Of a DNA stretch of 64,000 nt, positions 26,494 through 34,744 are shown in pieces. The DNA comes from Streptomyces capitiformicae. Lineage in GTDB: Bacteria; Actinomycetota; Actinomycetes; Streptomycetales; Streptomycetaceae. The first letter of the stretch is position 1; each line of letters begins with the position of its first letter. Made by a program: the position numbers and the translations under genes. Under the pieces are notes generated by a model. The model worked only from the letters and a program-made list of their open reading frames with translations. It made no database searches and was not told where the DNA came from. The stretch spans positions 930,001 through 994,000 of the forward strand of contig NZ_CP022161.1 in assembly GCF_002214185.1 (NCBI RefSeq), read 5' to 3'.

Positions 26494-27921
26494 CTACCGT
26501 CGCGACGCGCCGAGCGTCGTCTCCCGCTCAGGGTCCGTCAGCGGCGGTCCCGTCAGCGGTGGTTTGACCGGGCCCCGCAGTACCGCCATGAGAACCTCCG
26601 GCCTGACGAGGGCGCCGGCCGGCTCGTTGAGGGTGATGACACCGAGGAGGGCCTTGCAGACGAGGGGACGCCCGGTCGCCGTGCGCATCAGCCGGCGCAC
26701 GTAACGCTGGAAGAGCCTCTGCCCGGCGTTCGGCTGTTTGCCGATCGCCTCGGGGTAGCGGATGTCCGTGCCGGTGGCCAGTTCCCAGGCGATGCCCACC
26801 GGTACGGCGACGGCCCGCTGTATGCGGCGCGCGAGCCCCGGTGCCGTGATGCCGTGCGCCGCGACCCGCTCGCGCAGCGCCAGGGCGCCCTGGGCGGCGA
26901 CGGACATGCCGTGGCCGTAGATCGGGTTGTACGTGGCGAGCGCGTCGCCGACCGCGACGAACCCCTCGGGCCAGTCGGAGACCTTCTCGAAGTAGCGCCG
27001 CCGGTTGATCGTGCTGCGGGTGACCATGATGTCCGTCAGCGGCTCCGCGCGGGATATCAGCTCGCCGACGACCGGATGCCGGAGCGCGCGGGCGAACTCC
27101 TCGAACTCCTCTGCGGCAGCGGTGGGTTGACCGCCGCGGGTGCCCGATATCGTCACCAGCCAGCGGCCACCCTCGATGGGCACCAGGGTCGCGGCCTTCC
27201 CCGGCACCGGCTGTGTCACGTCCGGCTGCACATTGACCACCGGGAACTCCTCGGTGCCCTCGGGCGCCCGGAAGATCCGGCTGGCGTAGACGAGCCCGGA
27301 GTCGACCTCCTCCATCCGCGCGGCCGGCACCCCCAGCGCGTCGAGCCAGGCGGTGCCCCGTGAACCGCGGCCCGAGGCGTCCACCACCAGGTCGGCGGCC
27401 AGGACCCGCTCCTCGCCCCCGGCCGGCCGGACCCGTACCCCCGTGACCCTGGCGGCGTCGCCCTGAAGGCCCAGGGTCTCGGTGCGCTCCAGGACCGTGA
27501 CCCGGGGGTCGGACCGGACCCGGGCGCGGACGACCGACTCCAGCAGATCGCGGCTGCACGCGATCATGAACTCCATCTCCGGCCAGCGCCGCAGCCACCC
27601 CTGGGCGGACAACGAGACCAGGCCGGTCGGCAGCGGGATCCGCCGGGCTCCGGCCGCCAGCCAGGCCTCCGTGACGCCGGGCAGCAGCTCCTCCATCGCG
27701 CGGGCCCCGCCGGACCACAGCAGATGGGCGTGACGGGCCTGTGGGACACCCTTGCGGGGCTCGGGCCCCTCGGGCAGTTCGTCGCGCTCGACGACGGTGA
27801 CCTCGGCGTGGTCGCGCAGCGCGGCGGCGGTCAGCAGACCGGCCAGTCCCGCGCCGAGGACGACGGCACGCCGGGCGGTCGCGACCGCGGTGTCGGGTGT
27901 GCCGCTAACGGGTTCGCTCAT
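26494..27921 (-). CDS. FAD-dependent oxidoreductase (UbiH/squalene-epoxidase-like monooxygenase fold)
   Basis: This 475-residue flavoprotein has the N-terminal dinucleotide motif VLGAGLAGLLTAAAL, a DASGRGSR segment, and the GDALATYNPIYGHGMSVA motif that binds FAD near residue 330. This set fits the group A monooxygenase-like family that includes epoxidases and geranylgeranyl reductase relatives, which often act on isoprenoid chains. Its ATG at 27921 lies inside the end of the membrane-protein gene (17-bp overlap), so it is co-translated with it. In this operon it may oxidise the product of the nearby isoprenyl-synthase-like enzyme, or the small protein; that is inferred from the neighbourhood. 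Confidence 0.85.
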   Translation of the reverse strand: MSEPVSGTPDTAVATARRAVVLGAGLAGLLTAAALRDHAEVTVVERDELPEGPEPRKGVPQARHAHLLWSGGARAMEELLPGVTEAWLAAGARRIPLPTGLVSLSAQGWLRRWPEMEFMIACSRDLLESVVRARVRSDPRVTVLERTETLGLQGDAARVTGVRVRPAGGEERVLAADLVVDASGRGSRGTAWLDALGVPAARMEEVDSGLVYASRIFRAPEGTEEFPVVNVQPDVTQPVPGKAATLVPIEGGRWLVTISGTRGGQPTAAAEEFEEFARALRHPVVGELISRAEPLTDIMVTRSTINRRRYFEKVSDWPEGFVAVGDALATYNPIYGHGMSVAAQGALALRERVAAHGITAPGLARRIQRAVAVPVGIAWELATGTDIRYPEAIGKQPNAGQRLFQRYVRRLMRTATGRPLVCKALLGVITLNEPAGALVRPEVLMAVLRGPVKPPLTGPPLTDPERETTLGASRR

Positions 27922-29113
27922 GAAAGTCGCTTCCTGACCTGGTCGCGGCGGCCCACTCGCGGGCGGCCGCTACGACGGGGGACTGACGCAGGGCGATGGA
28001 CATCCGTACCAGGTCACGGGGGTTCTCGGCCGGCAGGTCGGGGGCGTCGGTCACCGCCGAACTGATGACCCGGCCCTCCGGGTCGTCCGCCCTGGCCCGT
28101 ACCGCCGCCGTCACCATCGCGGCATCGGCCTCGGCCCGCGCCTGGACCGGCTCGGAACCGGCCGCCACGGCCGCGTCGTAGGCCTTGGCACGCACCTCGG
28201 AGTCGAAGTACGGGTACAGGCTGAGCATGCCGTCGTGGATGTCGGACTCCCGCTGCGTCATCTGGAGCTGTGCGGGAGCCCACCAGGAGATCCGTACGTC
28301 GTGGCTCGCCTGGGCCCAGACGGGCCGCAACTCCCGCCACAGCGGCCCGAGTCGACGGTACATGGACCAGGTGGTCCAGGAGTCGCCGATGCGCTCCCCG
28401 GCCAGCGGCAGACAGAAACCGAGCGCGCAGACCTGGGCGCCCACCGAGGACAGCGCGGGGGCGACGTACGTGCTCAGGTAGTCCAGGTCCCCGCCCTGCC
28501 AGCGGGCCACCACGGCGATCAACTTGACCGCCGCGAACGGCACGTTGACGAGATAGCCGAGCGCGATGATCAGCAGTCCGGCGCGCAGCCAGCCGTGCAC
28601 CTGGAGCGCCCAGCGGCAGCACATCAGGTTCATCGCGACGCCCGCGACGGTGAACCCGACCAGGTACAGCACGATCATCTCGCGCAGGAACGGGGTGTTG
28701 GCGTAGTACGTGTCGAAGTCCCGCACCCGCTCCAGGGGCGCGTCGCCGAGCAGGAACAGCACCACGATCGCCGCGCACACCACGCCGTACCCGGCGATCC
28801 AGCGGCGCGAGAGCCTGCGGGTCGACTCGGGCGGACCGCCCCGCCAGTTGACGATCAGCACGAGGCAGGAGCCGCTGAACGCGCTCAGCAGGACGTAGAC
28901 GACGGCCGCCGAGATGTTCGTGACCCCGGTGACACGATTGACCTCGGCGATCGTCGGGGGCGCGGCGAAGAAGAACACCAGACAGGCCAGCGTCATCAGC
29001 GCGCACACGGACCTCAGCAGCGGGTCGCGCCAATTGCGCAGCAGCGCGGGCGTCTTGAGGGCGAGGGCGACCGTCATCGCGACGGCCGGTATGTAGTAGC
29101 TGGACCCGTCCAT
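27905..29113 (-). CDS. Seven-helix membrane protein with cytoplasmic domain (MAB_1171c-like)
   Basis: The 402-residue protein has seven hydrophobic segments in the first 240 residues (roughly 6-24, 33-58, 66-88, 104-123, 142-168, 175-204, 214-240) and then a polar, mostly helical C-terminal domain of about 160 residues. It resembles proteins annotated as MAB_1171c-family putative transporters. A seven-helix block followed by a soluble domain is also the layout of many bacterial membrane receptors, so sensing is an alternative to transport. It starts 21 bp after the metallopeptidase gene and overlaps the FAD gene. No enzymatic motif was seen in the soluble part. Confidence 0.72.
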   Translation of the reverse strand: MDGSSYYIPAVAMTVALALKTPALLRNWRDPLLRSVCALMTLACLVFFFAAPPTIAEVNRVTGVTNISAAVVYVLLSAFSGSCLVLIVNWRGGPPESTRRLSRRWIAGYGVVCAAIVVLFLLGDAPLERVRDFDTYYANTPFLREMIVLYLVGFTVAGVAMNLMCCRWALQVHGWLRAGLLIIALGYLVNVPFAAVKLIAVVARWQGGDLDYLSTYVAPALSSVGAQVCALGFCLPLAGERIGDSWTTWSMYRRLGPLWRELRPVWAQASHDVRISWWAPAQLQMTQRESDIHDGMLSLYPYFDSEVRAKAYDAAVAAGSEPVQARAEADAAMVTAAVRARADDPEGRVISSAVTDAPDLPAENPRDLVRMSIALRQSPVVAAAREWAAATRSGSDFHERTR

Positions 29114-29134
29114 AGGTGTCGGCGGCTCCGCCGC

Positions 29135-29701
29135 TCAGCCCTGCGGACCGCGGTAGCCCAGGGAAGCCCCGATCCGGCCGGCCAGATGATCGCGTCGCAC
29201 GGGCCCGCGCAGCGCCGAACCGGCGAGCCAGGTACGGCACTTGCTGGCCAGCAGCAGTCCGAAGCTCTCCGCGTCCTGCTCGTCGGCCAGGTCGAACCGG
29301 GTGCGGGCGGCGACCCTCAGGACCGTCGCCTGGAGGTCGGCGTCCTCGTTCAATAAGCGCGCGGCGACGGCGGCGCCCACAGTGCTCTCGGCCACTTGCA
29401 CATGTTGACCGCAGTGCCCGGCCTGCATGTGCCACAGCTCGTGGCCGAGGATCACCAACTGGTGGTCGGGGGCGGTGCGTTCCTCGATGACGACGAGGTC
29501 CCGCTCGGGCATGTCCAGCCACAGCCCACTGGCCGTACCGGGCGGGAAAGCGGCCGTACGGTAGTGGACGGGGCGGCCACGGCGTCTGCTCATGGCGTCG
29601 CACAGGGCGCTGTAGATGTCGGCGGGGTCCGCCGGCGCCGGGAGCGTCAGCTCGCCGACCAACTCGCCGCACAGACGGCGCATTTCCTTTCCGATGCCCA
29701 C
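29135..29701 (-). CDS. ImmA/IrrE-like zinc metallopeptidase
   Basis: This 188-residue protein contains the zinc-protease motif HELWH (residues 87-91) in ILGHELWHMQAGH, with downstream acidic residues that could give the third ligand. The family includes ImmA, which cleaves an HTH repressor, and the radiation-response protease IrrE. The start is GTG 29701 with GGGGGAGAA just upstream; a much longer open frame lies inside the HTH gene and is out of phase with any conserved feature. It follows the HTH regulator by 13 bp, the order expected for a regulator/protease switch. Whether it cleaves that regulator is unproven. Confidence 0.83.
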   Translation of the reverse strand: MGIGKEMRRLCGELVGELTLPAPADPADIYSALCDAMSRRRGRPVHYRTAAFPPGTASGLWLDMPERDLVVIEERTAPDHQLVILGHELWHMQAGHCGQHVQVAESTVGAAVAARLLNEDADLQATVLRVAARTRFDLADEQDAESFGLLLASKCRTWLAGSALRGPVRRDHLAGRIGASLGYRGPQG

Positions 29702-29714
29702 AGTTCTCCCCCGG

Positions 29715-30371
29715 TCAGGACTCGGGCCGCTTGACGCTCTCCAGCAGCATGTCCAGCCACTCCGCCACCTTGTCGCGGTGCTGGTCGGTGGGCAACTGGG
29801 CTGCCCGCCAGGCGATGGAGCGCACACCGTGGTTCTGCAGCAGCCGCTGCAGCGGGTCGTCGGCGGCCTCGGCGGCTGCCCGTTCACGGTCGGCGAGCTG
29901 CTGGAGGAGCTCCTGCTCGGTGCGCATCAGGGCGCTCGCCAGCGCCTCGGGATCCTCGGCGGTGAGGAAGCCGGCGTGCACTCTGAAGAAGCGCTGGATG
30001 GCGTCGCAGTGTTCCATCGTGGGGCGCCGGTCGCCGTTGATGAGGGCACCCGCCTGCTGACGCGACATACCGGCGCCGTCGGCGATCTCCTGCTGGGTGT
30101 ACTTGCGGCCGTTGGGCTTGAGTCTGGTGCGTCGCAGCAGGTCCAGGCGTTGCAGAAAACGTGCCTGGATGTCCGGCTCACCGGCGCGCTGCCCGCTGAG
30201 CAGCGCCTTCACCACCGCCTCCGGCACGCCGGACGCGACCGAGAGCCGTCGGGTGTCGAAGACCTCCGAGTGCGCCACGCCCAGCCTGTCGGTCAGCGCG
30301 GTGACACGGGCCACGACGGCCGGCAGCAGAACCGTCGCCGTGGCGTCCGGAACCTCGAAGCCATCCGTCAC
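29715..30371 (-). CDS. XRE-type helix-turn-helix regulator
   Basis: This 218-residue protein has a typical XRE helix-turn-helix at about residues 91-125 (YTQQEIADGAGMSRQQAGAL, then the GDRRPT turn). A second HTH-like segment lies earlier, at about 41-65 (RRLSVASGVPEAVVKALLSG), so it may be a double-headed binder. The C-terminal 80 residues are helical and Arg/Glu-rich, with QLPTDQHRDKVAEWLDMLLE at the end. The start is GTG 30371, eight bases after AGGAGA. It is first in the HTH-peptidase-membrane protein-FAD operon and divergent from the MmyB-like sensor gene. A 22-bp palindrome at 30514-30535 is its likely binding site. Confidence 0.82.
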   Translation of the reverse strand: MTDGFEVPDATATVLLPAVVARVTALTDRLGVAHSEVFDTRRLSVASGVPEAVVKALLSGQRAGEPDIQARFLQRLDLLRRTRLKPNGRKYTQQEIADGAGMSRQQAGALINGDRRPTMEHCDAIQRFFRVHAGFLTAEDPEALASALMRTEQELLQQLADRERAAAEAADDPLQRLLQNHGVRSIAWRAAQLPTDQHRDKVAEWLDMLLESVKRPES

Positions 30372-30513
30372 CGACAGATCTCCTACGTCTCTCTCAGGCC
30401 AATTTCGCGGTACTGCGGAATCCGTGGATCCAAGCCTGGCGCGAGACCCTGGTCCCGGCAAGTACACCGTGAACTGCGGGGAGACTAGCGGTTCGGTCGA
30501 ACTCTCATCCAGG

Positions 30514-30535
30514 TCTCGCCACAACTGTGGCGAGA
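30514..30535. promoter_or_regulatory. 22-bp palindrome between divergent regulators
   Basis: TCTCGCCACA (30514-30523) and TGTGGCGAGA (30526-30535) form a perfect inverted repeat around AC. It lies 142 bp upstream of the HTH gene start and 110 bp upstream of the MmyB-like gene, in a 274-bp divergent spacer that also contains a TTGACA at 30570. It is a strong candidate operator for the XRE-type protein. The binding partner is inferred. Confidence 0.6.
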
Positions 30536-30645
30536 TTCAGCCGTCAACCGGCGTCGAATGCCACGATAGTTGACACGACTGAGTCGAGGGCAGGAGGATC
30601 AAGACGCCGCGTGAAGGCCGCATAGGCAAGAGGGGTGACCTCCCG

Positions 30646-31329
30646 ATGGCATATCAGGCAGGAGGGCAGCGGTCGGCACCGCAGGCCGTCCCCGACACTC
30701 TCGAAGCCCAGGAAGCACAGGCGTACCTCCAGGACTACGCCACCCTGCTGGAGGCCGTCTCCTTCCCGTCCGCCGTGCTCGACCACCGCTGGGACGTCGT
30801 CCTCACCAACTCCGCGTTCCAGGCCCTCTTCAGCGGTGTCGGGCCGCACCCGACGGCCATGCCGGGCGACAACTTCCTGCGCTTCGTGCTCTTCCACCCC
30901 GACGCCGCCACGGTCCTCGGCGAACACGAGTCCAGCTGGTGCCTGCCGATGCTCGCCCACTTCGCCGCCGCCGTGGAACGGCACGCCCAGGACGGCGGGC
31001 TGCTGTCCATCCGCCGCGACATCGCCCAGGACCCCATCATGGACGCCGCCTACCGGCACGGCCTGCCCCACTGGCTCCGCACGGTCGGCCCCGAGGCCGC
31101 CCAGCGCGACGGCGCCGTACGCCCACTGCTCCACCCCGACCCGCGCTGGGGCGCCACCGACTGCCGGGTGATCGACGAGACCCCCGACACCCTCCGCGAC
31201 CTGGGCTACACCCGTATGACCCTCGTCCTGCGCGACGCCGGCCGCCCGTCCGACACGCACCGCAGGCCCCGCCGCCCACGCCGCACCACCGCGAGCCACC
31301 TCAGCGTGGTGCCCTCACCCCACAAGTGA
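30646..31329 (+). CDS. Stand-alone MmyB-like ligand-binding (MLTR) domain protein
   Basis: This 227-residue protein matches the PAS-like ligand domain found at the C-terminus of MmyB-type XRE regulators: AVLDHRWDVVLTNSAFQALF near residue 45, the FLRFVLFHPDA helix, and a closing GYTRMTLVLRD. The usual N-terminal helix-turn-helix is absent; the first 30 residues (MAYQAGGQRSAPQAVPDTLE) are polar and show no HTH. It may act as a separate sensor partner for the divergent HTH protein. A strong hairpin terminator (31339-31381) follows it. A start further upstream giving an HTH was looked for and not found. Confidence 0.75.
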   Translation: MAYQAGGQRSAPQAVPDTLEAQEAQAYLQDYATLLEAVSFPSAVLDHRWDVVLTNSAFQALFSGVGPHPTAMPGDNFLRFVLFHPDAATVLGEHESSWCLPMLAHFAAAVERHAQDGGLLSIRRDIAQDPIMDAAYRHGLPHWLRTVGPEAAQRDGAVRPLLHPDPRWGATDCRVIDETPDTLRDLGYTRMTLVLRDAGRPSDTHRRPRRPRRTTASHLSVVPSPHK

Positions 31330-31338
31330 GCCGCACCC

Positions 31339-31381
31339 CCTCCGGTGCCGCCGGCGTTCAGGTCGCCGACGGCACCGGAGG
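31339..31381. terminator. Bidirectional hairpin terminator
   Basis: CCTCCGGTGCCG (31339-31350) pairs perfectly with CGGCACCGGAGG (31370-31381) across a 19-base loop. It lies exactly between the convergent MmyB-like gene and the ABC ATPase gene, whose stop abuts it. Confidence 0.82.
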
Positions 31382-32176
31382 TCAATCCTTGCCCAGCGGA
31401 ACTCCCCGCTTCGCCGCCTGGATCTGCTCGTACACATGGGTCCGCAGCTCCGCGAAGCGCGGTGCCACTCGGGTGTGCAACTGGTCGCGTTCGACCGGCA
31501 GATCGACCTTGAGCTGCTCCTGTACGACTGTGGGGGAGGCGGACAGGATCAGGACCCGCTCGCCGAGGTAGACGGCCTCGTCGATGTCATGGGTGACGAA
31601 GAGGATCGTGATGCCCCGCTCCCGCCACAGGCCCCGGACGAGGTCCTCCAGATCGGCACGGGTCTGGGCGTCGACCGCGGCGAACGGCTCGTCCATCAGC
31701 AGCACGTCCGGCTCGTACGCGAGCGCCCGGGCGATGGCGACCCGCTGCTGCATACCGCCGGACAGCTGCCAGGGGTACGCGCCCGCAGCGTCGGCCAGGC
31801 CGACCGAGGCGAGGGCGTCGTCGACCAGCTCGCGGCGGCGGGACTTGCTCAACTTCTTCTGCTTGAGCGGAAGTTCGACGTTGTCGCGGACCCGCATCCA
31901 GGGGAACAGGCTGCGGCCGTACTCTTGGAAGACGACCGCCATGCCCGGCGGCGGCCCGCTCACCGGCCGTCCCTCCAGGAGGACTTCGCCGGACGTGGGG
32001 TTCAACAGTCCGGCCACGCACTTCAGCAGGGTCGTCTTGCCGCAGCCCGACGGGCCCACCAGACAGACGAGTTCGCCCGCGTCGACGGTGAAGGTCAGGT
32101 CCCGCACCGCCTCGACACGGCGCCCGGAACCCTCGTAGACCTTGCGCAGGCCCGACACTTCGAGCAAGGCGTGCAT
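31382..32176 (-). CDS. ABC transporter ATPase (nitrate/sulfonate/taurine-type importer)
   Basis: This 264-residue ATPase has Walker A GPSGCGKTT, the Q-loop in VVFQEYGRSLFPW, the signature LSGGMQQRVAIARAL, Walker B VLLMDEPFAAVD and the H-loop THDIDEA. The family powers TauABC/SsuABC-type importers of sulfonates, aromatic acids or pyrimidine precursors. The ATG at 32176 lies 20 bp after the second permease gene. It is the last gene of the SBP-permease-permease-ATPase operon; the neighbouring Rieske genes favour an aromatic substrate. Confidence 0.93.
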   Translation of the reverse strand: MHALLEVSGLRKVYEGSGRRVEAVRDLTFTVDAGELVCLVGPSGCGKTTLLKCVAGLLNPTSGEVLLEGRPVSGPPPGMAVVFQEYGRSLFPWMRVRDNVELPLKQKKLSKSRRRELVDDALASVGLADAAGAYPWQLSGGMQQRVAIARALAYEPDVLLMDEPFAAVDAQTRADLEDLVRGLWRERGITILFVTHDIDEAVYLGERVLILSASPTVVQEQLKVDLPVERDQLHTRVAPRFAELRTHVYEQIQAAKRGVPLGKD

Positions 32177-32196
32177 GGTTCGCCCCTTCTCAAGCT

Positions 32197-32976
32197 TCAA
32201 TGCGACCGCCGGGAGGACGCGCGCTGACCGTGGTACCAGCCGAGCACGCGCCGCTCGACCAGCCGGAACACGACGGACAGCGCGAACCCGAGCAGACCGA
32301 GGACGAGGATCCCGGTCCACATGTCGGGGATCGCGAAGCCGCGCTGGAACTGGACGATGGTGAAGCCCAGACCGTTGCTGGCCGCGAACATCTCGCTGAT
32401 GACCATGAGGATGATGCCGATGGACAGCGCCTGACGCATCCCCGCGAAGATCTGCGGGCTCGCCGAGCGCAGGACGACGTTCCGCAGCCGTGCCGTGCCC
32501 GTGATGCCGTACGACCGTGCCGTCTCGGACATCACCGTGTCCACCGCCCGCACGCCCTCGACCGTGTTGAGCAGGATCGGCCACACACAGCCGCTCGCGA
32601 TCACGGCGATCTTCATCGTGTCGCCGATGCCCGCGAACAGCATGATGACCGGGACGAGGACCGGCGGCGGCACCGCCCGCAGGAACTCCAGCACCGGCTC
32701 GCACACCGCACGCACCCGCCGGTAGGAACCGATGACCGTGCCGAGTGCGACGCCGACCGCGGTCGCCGCGGCGTAGCCGGCCGACAGACGCAGCAGGCTG
32801 GGCAGGACGTCCGCGCGCAGCCGCTCACCCGTCCACACGTCCGGGAAGGTGGTGAGGATCGTCCGCAGGGGCGGCCAGTACACATCGGTGCTGTCGTCCG
32901 ATGCGAGCCACCACGCGGTGACCAGGACCAGCGGCAGGGCGACGACGAACAGCAGCCGCAGCAGGACGAGTCTCAC
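32197..32976 (-). CDS. ABC transporter permease (TauC/SsuC-type), second
   Basis: This 259-residue membrane protein has about six helices and the binding-protein-dependent permease loop SYGITGTARLRNVVLRSASP near residue 160. The GTG start at 32976 overlaps the stop of the preceding permease by four bases (GTGA). Two distinct permeases in one operon imply a heterodimeric channel, less common for this transporter class, where one permease gene is usual. Confidence 0.9.
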   Translation of the reverse strand: MRLVLLRLLFVVALPLVLVTAWWLASDDSTDVYWPPLRTILTTFPDVWTGERLRADVLPSLLRLSAGYAAATAVGVALGTVIGSYRRVRAVCEPVLEFLRAVPPPVLVPVIMLFAGIGDTMKIAVIASGCVWPILLNTVEGVRAVDTVMSETARSYGITGTARLRNVVLRSASPQIFAGMRQALSIGIILMVISEMFAASNGLGFTIVQFQRGFAIPDMWTGILVLGLLGFALSVVFRLVERRVLGWYHGQRASSRRSH

Positions 32977-33746
32977 ACCGCCACCTCCCCGCGCACCGAC
33001 TGGTGCCAGGCCAGTGCCCGCCGCTCCACCGTCCGCGCGCCCAGGTTGATCAGCAGCCCCAGCACCCCGGTGACCACCACCAGCGCGTACATCTCCGGCA
33101 CGGCCTGCGAGGTCTGCGCCACCGCGATACGCGCGCCCAACCCCGGTGCGCCGATGACGAGTTCGGCGGTCACCGCGAGGATGAGGGCCACGGCGGCGGC
33201 CAGCCGAACGCCGGTCATGACGTACGGCAGGGCGGTCGGCCACAGGACGTGCCGTACCCGGGCCCAGGGGCCGAGCCCGTAGGAGCGGGCGGTCTCCTCG
33301 GCGACCGGGTCGACGTCCTGGACGCCGTACAGGGTCTGGATCAGGATCTGCCAGAAGGACGCGTAGACCACCAGCAGAAGCACCGACTGCAGTTCGGTGC
33401 CGAAGAGCAGTACCGCGAGCGGGATCAGGGCGACCGACGGGATCGGGCGCAGGAACTCGATCGTGGAGGCTGTCGCCTCGCGGAGATACGGCACGACCGC
33501 GATGACGACTCCGGCCAGGATCCCGGCGGTCACGGCGATGAGGAGTCCGAGCGCCCAGCCGGTGAGCGTGTCCCCGAGCGCCGTCCAGAACGCGTCGTCG
33601 GCGAGTTCGGCGGCGAGCGCGGCGGCGACCCGGCTGACCGGCGGGAAGAAGTCGTCCTGGACGAACCCGAGGCGCGGGACCGCCTCCCACAGGGCTAGGA
33701 ACCCCGCGAACCCGGCCGCGCCCAGGACGGCGTTGGTGACCTTCAC
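32973..33746 (-). CDS. ABC transporter permease (TauC/SsuC-type), first
   Basis: This 257-residue protein has a hydrophobic N-terminus, six predicted helices and the cytoplasmic loop SYGLGPWARVRHVLWPTALP near residue 150. The GTG at 33746 overlaps the stop of the substrate-binding gene by four bases, and its own stop overlaps the next permease in the same way, so all three are translationally coupled. It is similar in size and layout to the second permease, consistent with an old duplication. Confidence 0.9.
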   Translation of the reverse strand: MKVTNAVLGAAGFAGFLALWEAVPRLGFVQDDFFPPVSRVAAALAAELADDAFWTALGDTLTGWALGLLIAVTAGILAGVVIAVVPYLREATASTIEFLRPIPSVALIPLAVLLFGTELQSVLLLVVYASFWQILIQTLYGVQDVDPVAEETARSYGLGPWARVRHVLWPTALPYVMTGVRLAAAVALILAVTAELVIGAPGLGARIAVAQTSQAVPEMYALVVVTGVLGLLINLGARTVERRALAWHQSVRGEVAV

Positions 33747-34711
33747 GGCAGCAGCTTGTCCAGGTCGGGAACCTTCTCGAACAGTCCGTCCTGCTGCCCG
33801 AGTTCGGCCAGCCTCTCGATGGAGGCCCGGTCCGGCTCGGCGGGGAAGTGGGGCAGGGTCAGCTTGTCCAGCAGGTCGCTCGGGATCTTCGTGTACGTGG
33901 TGAGGATCTCGCGTACCTCGTCCGGGTGGCTGTCGGCGTACTTGAGGGACTCGATGGTCGCCTCCTGGAACTTCTTCACCAGCTCCGGGTTCTTCTGGGC
34001 GTACTGCTGGGAGGTGAAGTACATGGCCACGGTGAGGTTCGGGTCCACATCGTAGAAGTTCGACGCGATGGACCGGCCGCCGGCGGCCTTGACGGTGGCC
34101 AGCGCGGGCTCCGGGGTGCAGGCCCCGTCGACCTGGCCCTTGGCGAGCGCGGCGGGCATCTGGTCGAAGGGCATCTCGACGAACTCGACCTTCGACGGGT
34201 CGCCGCCGGCCTTGCGGATCGACTCCCTGATCGAGGTGTCACAGATGTTGTTGAGCGTGTTGACCGCGACCTTCTTGCCCTCCAGTTGCTCGGGGGACTT
34301 GATGGGACTGTCCTTCTTCACCGTGATGCCGCAGAAGTCGGCCCCCTCCTCGGCGGTGGACGCAACACCGTTCGCCACGACCTTGACGGGCACATTCTTG
34401 GACTGGGCGACCAGCAGCGACGTCGTGTTGCTGAAGCCGAACTGGAACTGGCCGGAGACGACACCGGGCACGATCGCGGCCCCGCCCTGAGCGGGCGTCA
34501 GCTCCAGCTTGAGGCCCCGCTCGGCGTAGAAGCCCTTCTTCTGGCCCAGGTAGACGGGAGCGACGTCCAGGATGGGAATGACGCCGACCTTGAGGGTGGT
34601 GGTACCGCCGGACGCGCCGACCCCGCCCGACCCCGAGGAGTCGGACGAACCGCAGCCCGTGGCGGCCAGAAACAGAGCGCCGGCCGCAAGGCCGATGGGC
34701 AGACGACGCAT
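33743..34711 (-). CDS. Substrate-binding lipoprotein (NMT1/SsuA-type) of ABC importer
   Basis: This 322-residue family protein has a lipoprotein signal (MRRLPIGLAAGALFLAATGC, then a Ser/Gly linker) and an SsuA/NMT1-like body with VGVIPILDVAPVYLGQKKGF at the start and EGKKVAVNTLNNI in the middle. The ATG at 34711 follows AGGGGGAG; an earlier in-frame ATG adds 17 residues without conservation. It is divergent from the IclR gene, and the gap carries IclR-like operator repeats. It should bind the imported acid; an aromatic carboxylate or sulfonate is likely given the Rieske oxygenase nearby. Confidence 0.9.
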   Translation of the reverse strand: MRRLPIGLAAGALFLAATGCGSSDSSGSGGVGASGGTTTLKVGVIPILDVAPVYLGQKKGFYAERGLKLELTPAQGGAAIVPGVVSGQFQFGFSNTTSLLVAQSKNVPVKVVANGVASTAEEGADFCGITVKKDSPIKSPEQLEGKKVAVNTLNNICDTSIRESIRKAGGDPSKVEFVEMPFDQMPAALAKGQVDGACTPEPALATVKAAGGRSIASNFYDVDPNLTVAMYFTSQQYAQKNPELVKKFQEATIESLKYADSHPDEVREILTTYTKIPSDLLDKLTLPHFPAEPDRASIERLAELGQQDGLFEKVPDLDKLLP

Positions 34712-34744
34712 GGCTCCCCCTAGTGGGACGGTTACTCGACAAGG

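Noticed and set aside
29702..29887. Longer start for the metallopeptidase
   Set aside because: The extension lies inside the HTH gene, and GTG 29701 has a strong ribosome binding site just upstream.
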